64,000 nt of DNA from Ahaetulla prasina (lineage: Eukaryota > Chordata > Lepidosauria > Squamata > Colubridae), in contig NC_080540.1 in the NCBI RefSeq assembly GCF_028640845.1, forward strand, positions 280,689,524 to 280,753,523. The letters run 5' to 3'. The translations under genes and the position numbers were made by a program. The notes under the pieces are model-generated. The model had not been told where the DNA came from. It did not search any database and saw nothing but the letters and a program-made list of their open reading frames with translations. Shown here in pieces: positions 10,366 to 21,504 of this stretch (positions within the stretch are counted from its first letter, which is position 1; each line of letters starts with the position of its first letter).

Positions 10366-11160
10366 GTTCTTTAGATCCAAAGCATTGCAGAGTTCTGGGA
10401 TGTTGCCCTTTAAAAATGTGTCCCCCAATAAGTGTGTAAGAGTTTACTCAGTAAAAAATTCTTTTGATTGACAGTCAGGAAATTAAAAAGCACATAATTA
10501 AAAAGGAAAAACCAGATGCTGTTCAAACCTGCATCGGCCACTGCATTTTCCTTGTGGCTGCCACACAGGCAATCATTTCATATCCGAGACATGAAAATCA
10601 CATAATAGCCACTTCTTCCTGGGAATTGATGCAAATATAACTGATGCAGTTAGGACTATTCTGAATAGCAACACAACACAGTCAAACTTTTTCTTTTTCC
10701 CTGGATCTACACGGCTTGGAATATCTACCCTGTAACAGTACAGTGGGGAGAATGTTGGCCTGGAAAAATGCCCTTTCCTAAGAAAGAAAGCATATTTAAA
10801 AATTTCTGCAGGTTTCCAAATGCCCTTGGTTAACCCAATCTCTGTTGCTCCATGACAAGCTATTAATTTCACCTTGATGCTCACTATTGTTTAATCTTTG
10901 AGAAAATGTTTGTTTGACCTTTTTCACATCCCAGAGATATTAAAAATGTGTCTGGCATCTTGCTTTTCTTCTGATGCAGCTTTCCACTTCGAAGAATAAT
11001 TATCTACAAAAATTAAAATATGTGTGGAACACCCCCTCCCCCATACACACAAAGACCCATGAAGTAGCTAACCATCAGCCTCCAAGGCTGCACCACAATT
11101 GTGGGCTACCCTGTCTCTATTTTGAGAAGTTTCAAATTCTTCAGGACATTCTTTAAACTT
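10366..11160. other. Intergenic, nothing recognised
   Basis: This is AT-rich unclassified sequence between the hAT element and the LINE fragment. The short frames found here resemble no protein I know. Confidence 0.45.
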
Positions 11161-11179
11161 AATTAAACTGAGTTTAACT

Positions 11180-11985
11180 CATAAAATCATCTATTACAAT
11201 GTCCTTCCTGTCGAAGACTACTTCAGCTTCAATTGCAACAATACACGAGCACACAATAGATTTAAGCTTAATGTTAGGCCTGGAAACCATACTAGACTTT
11301 AGGGTTCCAGACGCTGCCACATTTTTCCCCTGAGCGGAAGAAGGGGGGCTGAGGGGTATGGTAACATTCTTCAAGCGGTCAAGGTCGGATGGTGTTCACA
11401 TTTGCAGGAAGAGTGGCAAGAAGATATTTGAATGAACTGGGAGAACGTGGGACCATGTGACCATCAAAGGGGTCAGAGGGGTGGGACTCTTGAGGTTTGT
11501 ATAACTGGGAGAAGAATCCGGAAATTCAGTTTTGGAATTTCACTCATCGTGTGCCAGTTTCCTCATGCTAGTAAAGAACTCTGAAAAACAATGGCTTCTG
11601 AGTTTTTTTATGCAGAAGAGGTTTTTCTGGAACCTTGACACTTAATGTTAACCGCTCCAATCTTGATTGCAGAAAATATGACTTCAGTAACAGAGTTGTT
11701 AATGCTTGGAATACACTATCTGACTCTGTGATCTCTTCCCAAAATCCCCAAAGCTTCAACCAAAAACTGTCTACTATTGATCTCACCCCATTCCTAAGAG
11801 GTCTGTAAGGGGCATGCATAAGAGCACAAGCGTGCCTACCATTCCTGTCCTATTGTTTCCCTTCATTATAACCAATTAATATAGTTATTACATACTCATA
11901 TATATGCTTATATAGTGTATAGTTATTACATGCTTATGCTTATATATATTGTGTGACAAAATAAATAAATAAAATAAAACATTCT
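11180..11985 (+). mobile_element. LINE 3' end (C-terminal RT region), split by a solo LTR
   Basis: Before and after the LTR at 11272-11640 the sequence joins into one LINE C-terminus. The right half reads broken peptides such as NLDCRKYDFSNRV and FLRGL, the usual tail of jockey/CR1-type polyproteins, followed by a 3' UTR ('agagcacaagcgtgcctacc') and an AATAAA-rich end. Related copies are at 35100-35640 (minus), 40460-40800 (minus) and 41205-41372 (plus). Confidence 0.65.
11272..11640 (+). mobile_element. Solo LTR of the chromodomain Ty3/gypsy family
   Basis: It starts TGTTAGGCCTGG and ends ACCTTGACA. It is flanked by the exact 5-bp duplication CTTAA (11267-11271 and 11641-11645). It aligns end to end with the LTRs at 16199 and 21809 but with many more differences, so it is older. 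No internal sequence remains, as expected from LTR-LTR recombination. Confidence 0.88.
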
Positions 11986-12117
11986 TCCAAGTAATTCTGC
12001 ACAGAATTCCAGTGCTAAATCAATAAAGCATCTTGCAGCCCCAGTGGTATTGGTGCAACCTTTATCAAGTAATTTGATACTTAGTTGAGAAGCTGAGGTG
12101 ACACTGAGGTTCTAGAA

Positions 12118-12600
12118 CAGCGGTTCTCAACCTGTGGGTCGCGACCCCGTTGGGGGTCGAATGACAATTTGCCAGGGGTCGCCTAAGACCATTGGAAATA
12201 TGAGAAGTATACTTGCGAGTTGAAGAATTGCGAATTCAGCTTCAGGCGCGATGAATTAAAAAAGAGAAATCTTTGCTCTGATGTCTCCCTCTCAAGCCAG
12301 CTGCAATCACTCCCAATTGCTAGCCTAATCTGGCTTCAGGCGTGATAAACTTAATAGGGGAGGAGTCTCCGCTTTAATGCCTCCGCCCTCAAGACAATCA
12401 CAAGCAGTTCAGATCACTAGCCAATATGGCTTCAGGCGCGATAAATTCAAAAAACAGTTTGCCACTTTTTCCCCCCTTCTGCGGCTCCTGAGGCACGCTG
12501 AGATCGCTGCCTAAAAAAAAATAATTTTACGGTTGGGGTCATCACATTGCGGGGCATTGTATTAAAGGGGTCGCAGCACTATAAAGGTTGAGAACCACTG
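12118..12600. mobile_element. SPIN-like hAT non-autonomous element
   Basis: The ends are CAGCGGTTCTCAACCT and AGGTTGAGAACCACTG, with the adjacent 'gtgggtcgcgacccc' and 'gtattaaaggggtcgcag' blocks typical of the SPIN group. The exact 8-bp duplication TTCTAGAA flanks it (12110-12117 and 12601-12608). The interior has three direct repeats of a 'ggcttcaggcgcgat' phrase (near 12240, 12330 and 12430). No transposase remains. Confidence 0.82.
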
Positions 12601-12680
12601 TTCTAGAATGAAGATTTGGCCCATGTCCATGGTAAATAATGGGTAGATCGTTTAGATTCATGTCCAATGCTAACTTTCCT

Positions 12681-12940
12681 TCTTTATTTGCATTTATATC
12701 CCGCCCTTCTCTGAAGACTCAGGGCGGCTTACACTATGTCAAGCAATAGTCTTCATCCATTTGTATATTATATACAAAGTCAACTTATTGCCCCCAACAA
12801 TCTGGATCCTCATTTTACCTACCTTATAAAGGATGGAAGGCTGAGTCAACCTTGGGCCTGGTGGGGCTTGAACCTGCAGTAATTGCAAGCAGCTGCTGTT
12901 AATAACAGACTGCATTAGTCTATTGAGCCACCAGAGGCCC
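12681..12940 (-). mobile_element. tRNA-derived SINE with a LINE-type 3' stem
   Basis: On the minus strand a tRNA-like head (A-box 'tggctcaatag', B-box GGTTCAAGCCC) is followed by 'gttgactcagccttccatcc', 'aatgaggac' and the 3' stem CCGCCCTGAGTC...AGGGCGGGATATAAATG. Copies are at 25815, 26183, 47482 and 61092. The 3' stem matches the LINE at 6370-9621. Confidence 0.8.
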
Positions 12941-13100
12941 TTAACTCAGCCTTGGATGTTGGTCTTCTTCATATTCTAAATAAAGTTTCTAGCTTTAGAG
13001 TTCCTGTTGTTTCTATGATTTGTACTGCTCTTATTTTCAAGTCTTTGTAATGGTCAAACAACAACAAATCTCATAGGTCTGGATTGTCATTGGTTCAAAC

Positions 13101-13430
13101 CAGTGGTGAAATCTTCCCTGGTTTGCCACTGGTTCGCTGCCCATGCATGTGCAGTACATGTCAAACGCACCCTGCATGTGCATGCACAGTGCACGCCAGA
13201 TGTGCGTTTCATGTGGAAAAAGGAGGCTTGGGAAGATAAGTAGAACAGCGAAGGGGGAAACAGCTGTGCCACACGATTTAGATTCACTAGAAAGCAGGAT
13301 TTCCTGCTTTCTAGCGATTTTAAATTGCGTGGCACAGCTGATCGTCAGAAATACCAGTTTGGAGGAACTGGTAGTTTTTTTTACTACTGGTTCGCCTGAA
13401 CCGGTGCAAACCGGTAGCATTTCATCACTG
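13101..13430. repeat. hAT-like MITE, 'ACCGGTTCT' family, with inner hairpin
   Basis: The ends are CAGTGGTGAAATC and GCATTTCATCACTG. The flanking octamers GTTCAAAC and GTTCAAAT differ at one base. A strong inner hairpin spans about 13260-13342 ('agctgtgccac' and 'gtggcacagct' arms; 'agaaagcagga' and 'tcctgctttct' at the loop). The frames across it are not genes. Confidence 0.75.
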
Positions 13431-13759
13431 GTTCAAATGGATTTAATATAACTATAAACTGAATGAAGCTTTCTCTTCCTCTCCATCCAGAGCAAAGAAC
13501 CCCAAACATTCATAAACTATGACAAGGAAGGAAAACCTGAGCATTAAAACATAGGATCATTTGCCCACTGGAAGACTAGTAGATCTCATGCTATGGTTTT
13601 TCTCCAGGAAGGCTGATTGGCACTTTGTTTATTATCTGAAATAAAAATAAGAGATTTCTTCTTTTTTTCTGCTGACCCCATTGACAGATACATTAACATC
13701 CTGACTGCTTGCAGTATAAGAAGAAACAACTTATCAAACTATTCTATGCCATAAATATA

Positions 13760-14104
13760 CACATGCCTTCGAAAGAACTTTGAAGCCTGCCATATGTAGA
13801 CATGTGAGCCACTCGAACATAATCCTCCAGTGATAAAGAGCTGGGCACTTTCCAGCCAGGAGCGCTAACTGTGCTAATCTTCTTTCAGAAACATAGACGT
13901 ATTTCCCCTTCCACTCCCCCCTCTCTGTAACTTGTGATTCCCGAGCTATGGGAAATATGCGTGGCCCCTCTGGCTCTTTTCTTTGCTACGCCCTGACCAA
14001 GGATTTATGCCTGATGGAACAGCCTCCTAGTTAGAGCCCAATGACTCTAACCCAGCAGGAGAACAGCTGAGCTTCTGCAGTCCTGCGATTTGGGTATTGC
14101 CAGA
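13760..14104 (+). promoter_or_regulatory. SLC45A2: Putative SLC45A2 promoter and 5' UTR
   Basis: This repeat-poor stretch lies directly upstream of the start codon. It holds E-box hexamers CACATG (13760-13765), CATATG (13791-13796) and CATGTG (13801-13806). CATGTG is the core recognised by MITF, the usual regulator of melanocyte genes. No clear TATA box is visible. The transcription start cannot be placed from sequence alone. Confidence 0.35.
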
Positions 14105-14489
14105 ATGGGACCCCTCAGCAGGAAAGAAGAAACCGCAAAGTTTAAACCCTTAACTGGGAAAGATCCTTTTAAGCCAGTGAAACTCTCCAAGAAGAAAACA
14201 GGCCAGTTGATTATGCACAGCACGGTCATGTTTGGCCGTGAGTTCTGCTACGCGATTGAAGCTGCCTTTGTCACCCCCGTATTGCTCACCGTGGGGCTCC
14301 CCAAAAGCCTTTATAGCTTCGTGTGGCTTATCAGTCCCATCCTGGGATTTCTGCTGCAGCCAGTGGTGGGTTCGGTTAGTGACAATTGCACTTCTAGGTG
14401 GGGCAGGCGAAGACCTTTTATCTTGTTCCTTGGCCTTCTGATGCTCCTGGGGATGGCTTTGTACCTCAGTGGAGATGCAATCATCTCAG
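14105..14489 (+). CDS. SLC45A2: SLC45A2 exon 1 (N-terminus and first membrane helices)
   Basis: SLC45A2 (MATP, OCA4 locus) is a 12-helix MFS transporter of the melanosome related to H+/sucrose symporters; it is needed to keep melanosomal pH suited to tyrosinase. This exon encodes about 128 residues. It has a short basic cytosolic tail, then the conserved stretch [19 protein letters not shown] (helix 1), a second helix with [13 protein letters not shown], and the family signature RWGRRRP between helices 2 and 3. ATG 14105 fits the family length; the frame is open five codons upstream but only from a non-ATG codon. The exon ends in phase 1 at a GTGAGT donor (14490). It pairs with exon 2 after a 10.4-kb intron. 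Confidence 0.95.
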
Positions 14490-14621
14490 GTGAGTACACA
14501 ACCGGTTGCTGAGTCAGGAAAAGCAAACTGAGTGTTAAAGAGAGAGATTGGAGATTGTGAACATTCTTAAAGCCGTTGTGCATGTTGGTTGTGTATCTGC
14601 AACAGTTGTCGGGGTTTAACA

Positions 14622-14756
14622 CAGGGGTGAAATGTAAAATTTGTTACTACCGGTTCTGTGGGCGTGGCTTGGTGGTGGGGGTAATGTGACTGGGTGTGCG
14701 TGGCCAACTTTCTTTTTTTTTACTTTTAAAAGAATTTTTTCTACCACCTCTTCGGC
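14622..14756. repeat. Partial 'ACCGGTTCT'-family MITE
   Basis: The left end CAGGGGTGAAATG and the following 'gttactaccggttctgtgg' match the left end of copies such as 50391. The right end is missing. The 'acttttaaaag' segment near 14720 also occurs inside the copy at 51242. Confidence 0.55.
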
Positions 14757-15070
14757 CGAAGAGGCAGGATAGCCTTTTGCAATTGGCATTTCTATTCCAT
14801 TACTGTTCATAAGTTTGCCCTGATTTATTACTACCGTGGCCCATTTCCCTAGGCTAAATTCCATTGCTAGATCTGTGCTAAAAATGGTTGCAGTGTTTGT
14901 CAATGACTGGATTTTGACTTTTGATTTTCCATAAAGCTTCAGATCATATAAAGCAAATGTGAGTTCTTTTCGCGTCACATTGTTTGCTGTTTGGAAGCCG
15001 AGATTTGTTTTCTTCAGTCTCACTGAAAGTGGATCGTAGCAATGGCAAATAATACGAGGGATAATGAGTT
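14757..15070 (-). mobile_element. LINE reverse-transcriptase fragment
   Basis: On the minus strand about 100 codons read like the RT palm of a non-LTR element: NLGFQTANNVTRKELTFAL, then DLKLYGKSKVKIQSLTNT, then an FSLGKWATVVI block. The expected YxDD has been shortened to Y-D. The clade is uncertain. Upstream and downstream portions are lost. Confidence 0.55.
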
Positions 15071-15079
15071 GTCCTAGAA

Positions 15080-15214
15080 CAGGGGTCTCCAACCTTGGCA
15101 ACTTTAAGACTTGTGGACTTCAACTCCCAGAGTTCCTCAGCCAGCAAAGCTGGCTGAGGAACTCTGGGAGTTGAAGTCCACAAGTCTTAAAGTTGCCAAG
15201 GTTGGAGACCCCTG
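15080..15214. repeat. Almost perfect palindromic hairpin MITE
   Basis: The whole element is a palindrome. Arms beginning CAGGGGTCTCCAACCTTGGC are repeated as the reverse complement, meeting at 'cagcaaagctggctg'. The exact 8-bp duplication TCCTAGAA flanks it (15072-15079 and 15215-15222), so it belongs with the hAT-type elements. It is the best-preserved member of the family in this window. Confidence 0.85.
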
Positions 15215-15222
15215 TCCTAGAA

Positions 15223-16120
15223 GATGTCTCTCCTAATGTTAACAAGCCCATATTCTTCATGTCTAACCACTAATTCTGTCTTCCACTGCTTCATTTCTTT
15301 TCTATTAACATTTTAGTAACGAATTGTTACTAACACCAATTATTTCCAAACATTGCTACCATGTGGTAATAATGAATCAAAGCCTTTTTTTAAATAATCG
15401 ATCCAGACCATATATAAATTGGTTTTTCACTATTTGCAATTCTCCAAAACTATTTTATCAATCAGAAATGTATCTTTTGTACTTCTGCTTTTCCTTTTAT
15501 TATACTGAAAAAATGTTCTTTTTTTCTAAATAATCCTGGGTATTGTCCACAACTGGATTGATTCCTTTTTATTTGGTTTTCACCGGTGATGTGATTGAAA
15601 TAGTGGAGTTTGGTTAACTTGGATGATTGTACCTCATACTGTTCAATTTTATGTGTTGCTTTTTGATTTCCAAAGCTGCTTCTTTCTGGTGCTAAGTCTT
15701 GAACTTTACGATCTTCAGTTTTTGCTCTTTCATTTTCTTTAAATTACTCACATCTGATTTTAATTCCTTTGTCTTGGCTTCAAGTATGATCTCCCATTTT
15801 TGAGACTGAATATGATCTTGCTTTTATTTTTCTAATTTGGATGTCCAATTCTTCTGTAACCAAGAACAGTGCTGTACTGTAAGCAGGCTGGTTAGTCTGT
15901 TTGATAGATGTTATTTTAATCTTTGTAAAAGCACTTTATTCACATCCTTCATTATAGATGCTAGGGTTTTTGGGGGCACTATTTTCAATGTTGGCGGTCT
16001 TTGTCTTTCTAACTGGTAATTCTACATATGCTATAATTTTACTTTTAATTCTTCTTGGCAGGGGATCAGTTTATAAGTTGTTTCAGTGCTGGCCTGGCCT
16101 GGTTCTATGGTTATTACTTT
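15223..16120. other. SLC45A2 intron 1, T-rich, nothing recognised
   Basis: This is T-rich intronic sequence. On the minus strand 15600-15960 has A-rich, coiled-coil-like codons reminiscent of L1 ORF1, but no frame is open enough for a call. Confidence 0.4.
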
Positions 16121-16198
16121 CTCTAAGTCAGTGGTCCCCAACCTTTGCAATTTGGCAGCCCGGCTTGGGGTGGGGGGAGGAGAGGGAAACTGGGCCAC

Positions 16199-16574
16199 TG
16201 TCAGGCCTGGAAACCATATTAAACTTTAGGTTTCCAGACGCTGCCACATTTTTATCTTGAGGGGAGGAGGGGGGGTTGAGGGGTATGGTAACATTCTTCA
16301 AGCGGTCAAGGTCGGATGGCGTTCACGTCTGCAGGAAGAGTGGCAAGAAGTTACTCGAATGAACTGGAAGAACGTGGGACCGTGTGATCATCAGAGGGGT
16401 CAGGGGGGTGGGACTATTGGGGTTTGTATAACTGGGGAAACGAATCCAGAACTTCAGTTTTGGGAATTGCACTCATCGTGTGCCAGTCTCCTCATGCTAG
16501 TAAAGGACTCTGAGAAGAAGAAAAAATGCTCTGAGTCTCTTTTACGCAGAAGAGGTATTTCTGGAACCTTGACA
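16199..16574 (+). repeat. 5' LTR of the gypsy element
   Basis: The 376-bp LTR runs from TGTCAGGCC to CCTTGACA. It matches the 3' LTR at 21809-22185 except for about five substitutions and one inserted C. Confidence 0.92.
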
Positions 16575-16864
16575 TTATTCCCAAAACTCAAAAAACTTTC
16601 TTTTGCTAACAGTACCCTCTCCTCCTCTCAGAGGGGGCCCATTAGAGGGGTGCTGGGCCCCTGTCTCCGCAACCTCCACAGCGGTGCAAAGACCCAGTGA
16701 AGATGGAAGAGCAGCAAATTGAAAGCGTAGAAGGAGCCACGAAACAGGAGTCTAATGATTTAGTAGAAGTCACCTATTTCCCATCTGACAACAGGACCTG
16801 AAGCCCCGAAAAGGAAGAGCCTGCTTGTCTGCTTGGAGCACGCCCCAAGGACTCTGATTCATGG

Positions 16865-18260
16865 GTGAGCTGCCAGTCGGGAGAAAACATTTCCCCGGGG
16901 GGGAATGGAGAACCCCCTCCCTCTTCTCAACCTCACTGGAGGGCAATAAAACCTGGAGAATCGGGAGAGTCCCTGGATTGGGACCTGAGAAACCCCCTGA
17001 AATCCCAGTCTCTATTAGACCTCCCTGAAACTTTTGAGCGGCTGGAGGTGAGACCTCGAGAGCCTTTAGCTCAGCCTAGATTCACCTTCCCTCCCACCAG
17101 AGAGAGAGAAATTACTGAAGCTCGAAGCCGTTCTGATGAACGCAAGAGAACCCTCCTCTTCAAACGGCAGGAAATTCAGGCAGCACCAGAGCTTGGGGAT
17201 CGCAACCCTCCAATTGATCTTTCCCACCAGCAGAGGCCTACGCTGCCCCCAGCAGCTTCTATCCCGCCTGGGTGGGCGTTCTATCTGGGACAAGGGTGGA
17301 TTCAGTATCAATGGCAACCAGCTAGTTCAGCCCCTTCCTTTCCTGTGGGCCTCACACCAATGGTTGTTTCATCTGCTGAAGCGTTTCAAGGACTTTCTTC
17401 TCAGCCAGGGGAATTCCACCCCCTTTGCAGCCCAACAGCCAGCTACAACAGCAGCAGCCCCACCCCAAATCCTCTGCAACCGCAAGCAGGCCAGCTAAAC
17501 CCCCTGCACCCCCACCAACCCTCCCCTTTCAAACCAACCTTTGATGGGAATCCACACCACCTGGCTTACTTTCTCAGCAGAATTGAGGCTTACGCTGAAC
17601 AATATAGACATCTATACCCATCAGAAAGAAGCCTAATCAACGCCATCTCAGATGGAATGAATGGGCTAGCTCAGAGTGGATAGCACAGCTATACAATGAA
17701 CATGCACCAGAACTGAATAATGTTCTAATTTATAACACTGCTCAAACCGGTTTCAAGATGATGACCTAATTGCAGAATGTGAAACCACCTTAAAAACAAT
17801 GAAACAGGGCAACAAACAATTTGTATGGGATTTCAGAAGAGTTGCTGGCAATCTTAGACATTGGCCAGAAGCCATTGTTCTTCATTACTTCAAAGACGCG
17901 ATTGATCAAAACATCAGAAAAGCCTGCTCCACCAGAGGAATCCCAGAACAACTGAATGCCTGGTACAACGTGTCCATTGCTCTGGACAGAGAATTCAACC
18001 CCCTCCAATGCCAATCACCAACTACAGCTCCACAAAGACCACCTACAAGGTCCTCCCCCTCCAGACCAACCACACCCTCCACCTTTCAACCTTCAACAAT
18101 AATCAAATGCTACCGTTGTGGGAAACTAGGTCATCGGGCGTCAGTTTGCCTAGCCCCAACACCCTCCCACAGTATCGACCACCAACTGCTACCCGACCAC
18201 GCAACCCCTCGAAGAATCCTAATACCAGTCGCTCAGGCAAGCCACAGACCTCCCCACTGA
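16865..18260 (+). pseudogene. gag region of the gypsy element, frameshifted
   Basis: The first frame (16865-17683) begins with a proline- and glutamine-rich tail and runs into a capsid-like part (FDGNPHHLAYFLSRIEAY), the Ty3/gypsy retrotransposon gag domain. It breaks near 17683. The second frame (17799-18260) continues the capsid and ends with one CCHC zinc knuckle, CYRCGKLGHRASVC (about 18109-18150), which binds RNA. The join lies in different frames, so no complete Gag can be made without frameshifting. Confidence 0.82.
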
Positions 18261-18401
18261 CCTTCCATCGTCCAATTCGCCTGCCGATGACTCAACCCAA
18301 CCAGAAAATGACCCAATGGTGAGTGCACCTATTCCTCCTTTTGCCATCAAAGTAAACTTAATAATTCCAGGGGGAGGAGCCAAAAAACTTTAGGCGCTAT
18401 T

Positions 18402-19610
18402 GTGGACACAGGATGCACCAGATGCCTGATTTCAACCTCCACAGTCGCCCAACTCCGTATAAAAACATTTCCCTTGAAACACCCAATTAAATTCCACCAA
18501 GTAGATGGAACCTTGATTGGTGGCGTTCCAGCAACCCAAATCACACAACAGGTTCGCTTAGAAATTGGTGCCCATCATGAACTTATAAGATTCATAGTAA
18601 TTCCTAAAATGTCAGAATCCATCATCCTGGGTTTAGCTTGGTTGGACAAATGGGAACCCACAATTAAATGGGAGGATGGATTCAGGAAAATTATATGGAC
18701 CTTGGACCCTTAGACCAAATCCCCCACCAACAAAAAAAACCCTTACCCAAAATGACCACCAGATGGAACCAACAACCACCATGTCCAAGCCATCTCCTAA
18801 AGAACCCCGCATCCCTAAAGCATACATGGATTTATCAGATGTTTTTAGCGAGGATGAATGTAACCTCTTACCCCCCCCCCACCGGCAAACTGATTGCGCA
18901 ATTGAATTGCACCCAGGGGCAAAATTACCAAAACCCAAAATGTACTCAATGACGCCAGCAGAAATGTCTGAACTAAGAAAATACATTGACACTAACCTAG
19001 CCAGAGGGTTCATTGAACCAGTAAAATCACCTGTAGCTGCGCCTGTGCTATTTAAACAAAAGAAAGATGGTTCCCTTAGATTATGTATTGACTTCAAAAA
19101 TATCAATGCGATTTGCATACAAAACACTTACCCTTTGCCACTTATGCACGATTTGTTGAACCACCTATCAAAAGGCAAAATTTTCACCAGATTGGATTTA
19201 AGGAAGCCTATTACCGTGTCCGTATCAAGGAAGGTGATGAATGGAACAGCTTTCAATTGCCCCTTGGGTAGTTTCCAATACCGTGTCATGCCTTTGGCCT
19301 CCAAGGGCTCCAGCTGTCTTTATGCAACTAATTAATGAAACCCTGCACCCCATCTCTACAATGGGGTTCTTGTCTACTTAGATGATATTCTTATCTACTC
19401 AGACAATATGGAACAACACATCAAATTGGTCAGACAAGTTCTTAAAAGCTCCTAGCGGCCAAGCTATATATCAAACTTTCCAAATGCGAATTCCATAAGG
19501 AATCCCTGGACTACCTAGGTTACGGATATCAAACAAAGGTATCGAAATGGACCCAGGCAAAGTAAAAGCAGTGTTGGATTGGCAACCGCCACACACGTAA
19601 GCAACTTCAA
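18402..19610 (+). pseudogene. Protease and reverse transcriptase region, broken
   Basis: An aspartic protease starts with the D-T-G triad near 18402 and has the ILGLAWLDKW family end near 18630. The RT follows in another frame: KDGSLRLCIDFKNINA (about 19060), a FTRLDL motif (about 19183-19200), then a frameshift. The YLDDILIYS catalytic box lies at about 19375-19400. Small indels between these blocks inactivate the polyprotein. Confidence 0.82.
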
Positions 19611-20290
19611 AGTTTCTTGGGATTAAATTTTACCGCAAATTCATTCTTCTTTCGCAGAAGTAGCTCTACCATTAACGGAATTACTAAAACTGGACCATTA
19701 CCCACAAAACCCAAACCTAACCAACCCCTACCTTGGACAATGGACTGCCAACGTTCCTTTGAACACCTGAAACGCCTCTTCTCGATGGAACCGATTCTTC
19801 AACACCCGGATCCAAATAAACCTTTTGTGGTCCAAGCTGATGCAAGTGATGTAGCAATAGCCGCTGTCTTATTGCAACGGAATACCAAGAACAACCTTAT
19901 GCCCTGCGCGTAGGTGTCTAAAAAATTGACGGACACTGAACGCAGATGGGCAGTTTGGGAAAAGGAAGCCTTTGCGGTACGTTGGGCACTCCTCTCCTGG
20001 AGACACTTCCTTGAAGGGGAAAGAACCATTCGAGGTGTGGACTGACCACAAAAACCTCGAATACTTAAAAAAAACCCGAAAGCTTTCTCCCAAACAAGTT
20101 CGATGGGCTCAGTTTTTCAAGCGCTTCCATTTCACCCTCAAATACATCCCAGGCGACCAAAATCTACTGGCTGACGCTCTATCTAGGAAACCACAATTTG
20201 ACAGCCAACGCGAAGAGGTGATACATGCGATGATCCCGATAGCGAACCAGCCAGCCAAGCACTTACTCGACCGATCACACCAGTACTAAC
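19611..20290 (+). pseudogene. RNase H region of the gypsy element, broken
   Basis: Blocks in two frames cover an RT connection/RNase H domain: a CQRSFEHLKRLF stretch (about 19748), FVVQADASDVAIAAVLLQR (about 19822, first acidic residue), then a frame change near 19913 and [11 protein letters not shown] (about 20035) and DALSRKPQ (about 20173). The domain is recognisable but not continuous. Confidence 0.78.
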
Positions 20291-20424
20291 ATCCCACCAA
20301 ACAAACTGCTAATGGACTTAAAATCAGCACTCACTGATGATGCTTGGTTTAAAGAAAACTTGCCAGACCTCACCTTAAGGGATGGGATACCCTGGAAGGG
20401 CACAAAATTTATGTACCCGTCACT

Positions 20425-21243
20425 ATGCGGCTGTCAATACTACAGAGAAGCCACGACTCTCGCCTAGGAGGTCACTTTGGGTATTTAAAAACTCTCCACT
20501 TGGCCAGAAGACAATTCTGGTGGCCGAAAATGAAATCAGATGTTGAAGACTACGTCAGGACCTGTGCCACCTGCGCCACCATGAAGTCCAGACCAGGGAA
20601 ACCCCCTGGACTCCTACAACCCGTAGCTGAACCCACCCGACCATGGGAAGAGATTGCCATGGATTTTATTGTTGAACTCCCACCTAGTGGAGGAAATACA
20701 GTGATATGGACCGTAGTGGACTTATTCTCTAAACAGGCCCATTTCACTGCGTGCAGCGGATTGCCATCGGCTAGAAAATTAGCAAAGCTCTTCCTCAAAC
20801 ACATCTACAGACTGCATGGAGTTCCTAAAAGGATAATATCCGACAGGGGTGTTCAATTCACAGCCAAGTTCTGGAGAGAATTCCTATGGTCCATTGGGTC
20901 GTCTCAAGGACTTAGTTCGGGTTTCCATCCGAAAACTAACGGAGCGGGTGTAAAACTTAATTCCATGGTGGAACAATACACACGCTGTTTTGTAAAAAAC
21001 CAACAAGAAAACTGGTCCGACTTGTTACCATTTGCAGAGGTTGCATATAATAATGCGGTACACAGCAGCAGGGTTAACCCTTTTCAAGTAACCAGCGGCA
21101 TGGACTTGCTTCCAATGCCTGAACTCCTGCTCAACCCCCACTTCAGTCTCCCTAACAGACTGGATGAATTCGTTAAAAAAAGGTTGGGAAAATACAAAAA
21201 AGGCTTTAGCTATAACAGCTCGAAATTACAAAGCCCAAGCTGA
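20425..21243 (+). CDS. Integrase frame of the gypsy element
   Basis: This 272-codon open frame carries the integrase. The HHCC zinc-binding part has its cysteines in the CATCATMKS block (about 20560-20590). The rve core has a first Asp in MDFIVELP (about 20660) and a second Asp in ISDRGVQF (about 20840). The segment that normally supplies the catalytic Glu (T-E-R-x-N in relatives, about 20940-20975) reads GAGVKLNS, so the Glu appears lost, probably through compensating small indels. The frame stops near 21243 and the C-terminal part continues in another frame (21164-21388). Confidence 0.8.
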   Translation: MRLSILQRSHDSRLGGHFGYLKTLHLARRQFWWPKMKSDVEDYVRTCATCATMKSRPGKPPGLLQPVAEPTRPWEEIAMDFIVELPPSGGNTVIWTVVDLFSKQAHFTACSGLPSARKLAKLFLKHIYRLHGVPKRIISDRGVQFTAKFWREFLWSIGSSQGLSSGFHPKTNGAGVKLNSMVEQYTRCFVKNQQENWSDLLPFAEVAYNNAVHSSRVNPFQVTSGMDLLPMPELLLNPHFSLPNRLDEFVKKRLGKYKKGFSYNSSKLQSPS

Positions 21244-21504
21244 CAAACACCGTTCCCTTCAACCCCCTTTTCGCATTGGAGATAAAGTCTTTTTGTCCAC
21301 TAAGTATCTAAGATTACGAATACCCAGCAGGAAATTCGGTCCAAAATTTTTGGGTCCTTTCCCCATTGTAAAAATTATTAATCCATAACGTCCAACTCAA
21401 ACTCCTCGCATGTTGGGAAAATACACCCGGTATTCCATACCAGCTTACTAAAACCTGCTAGACAATCCCGCCTAAGGCCTCACCCTACCGCTCCCCCACC
21501 CCCC

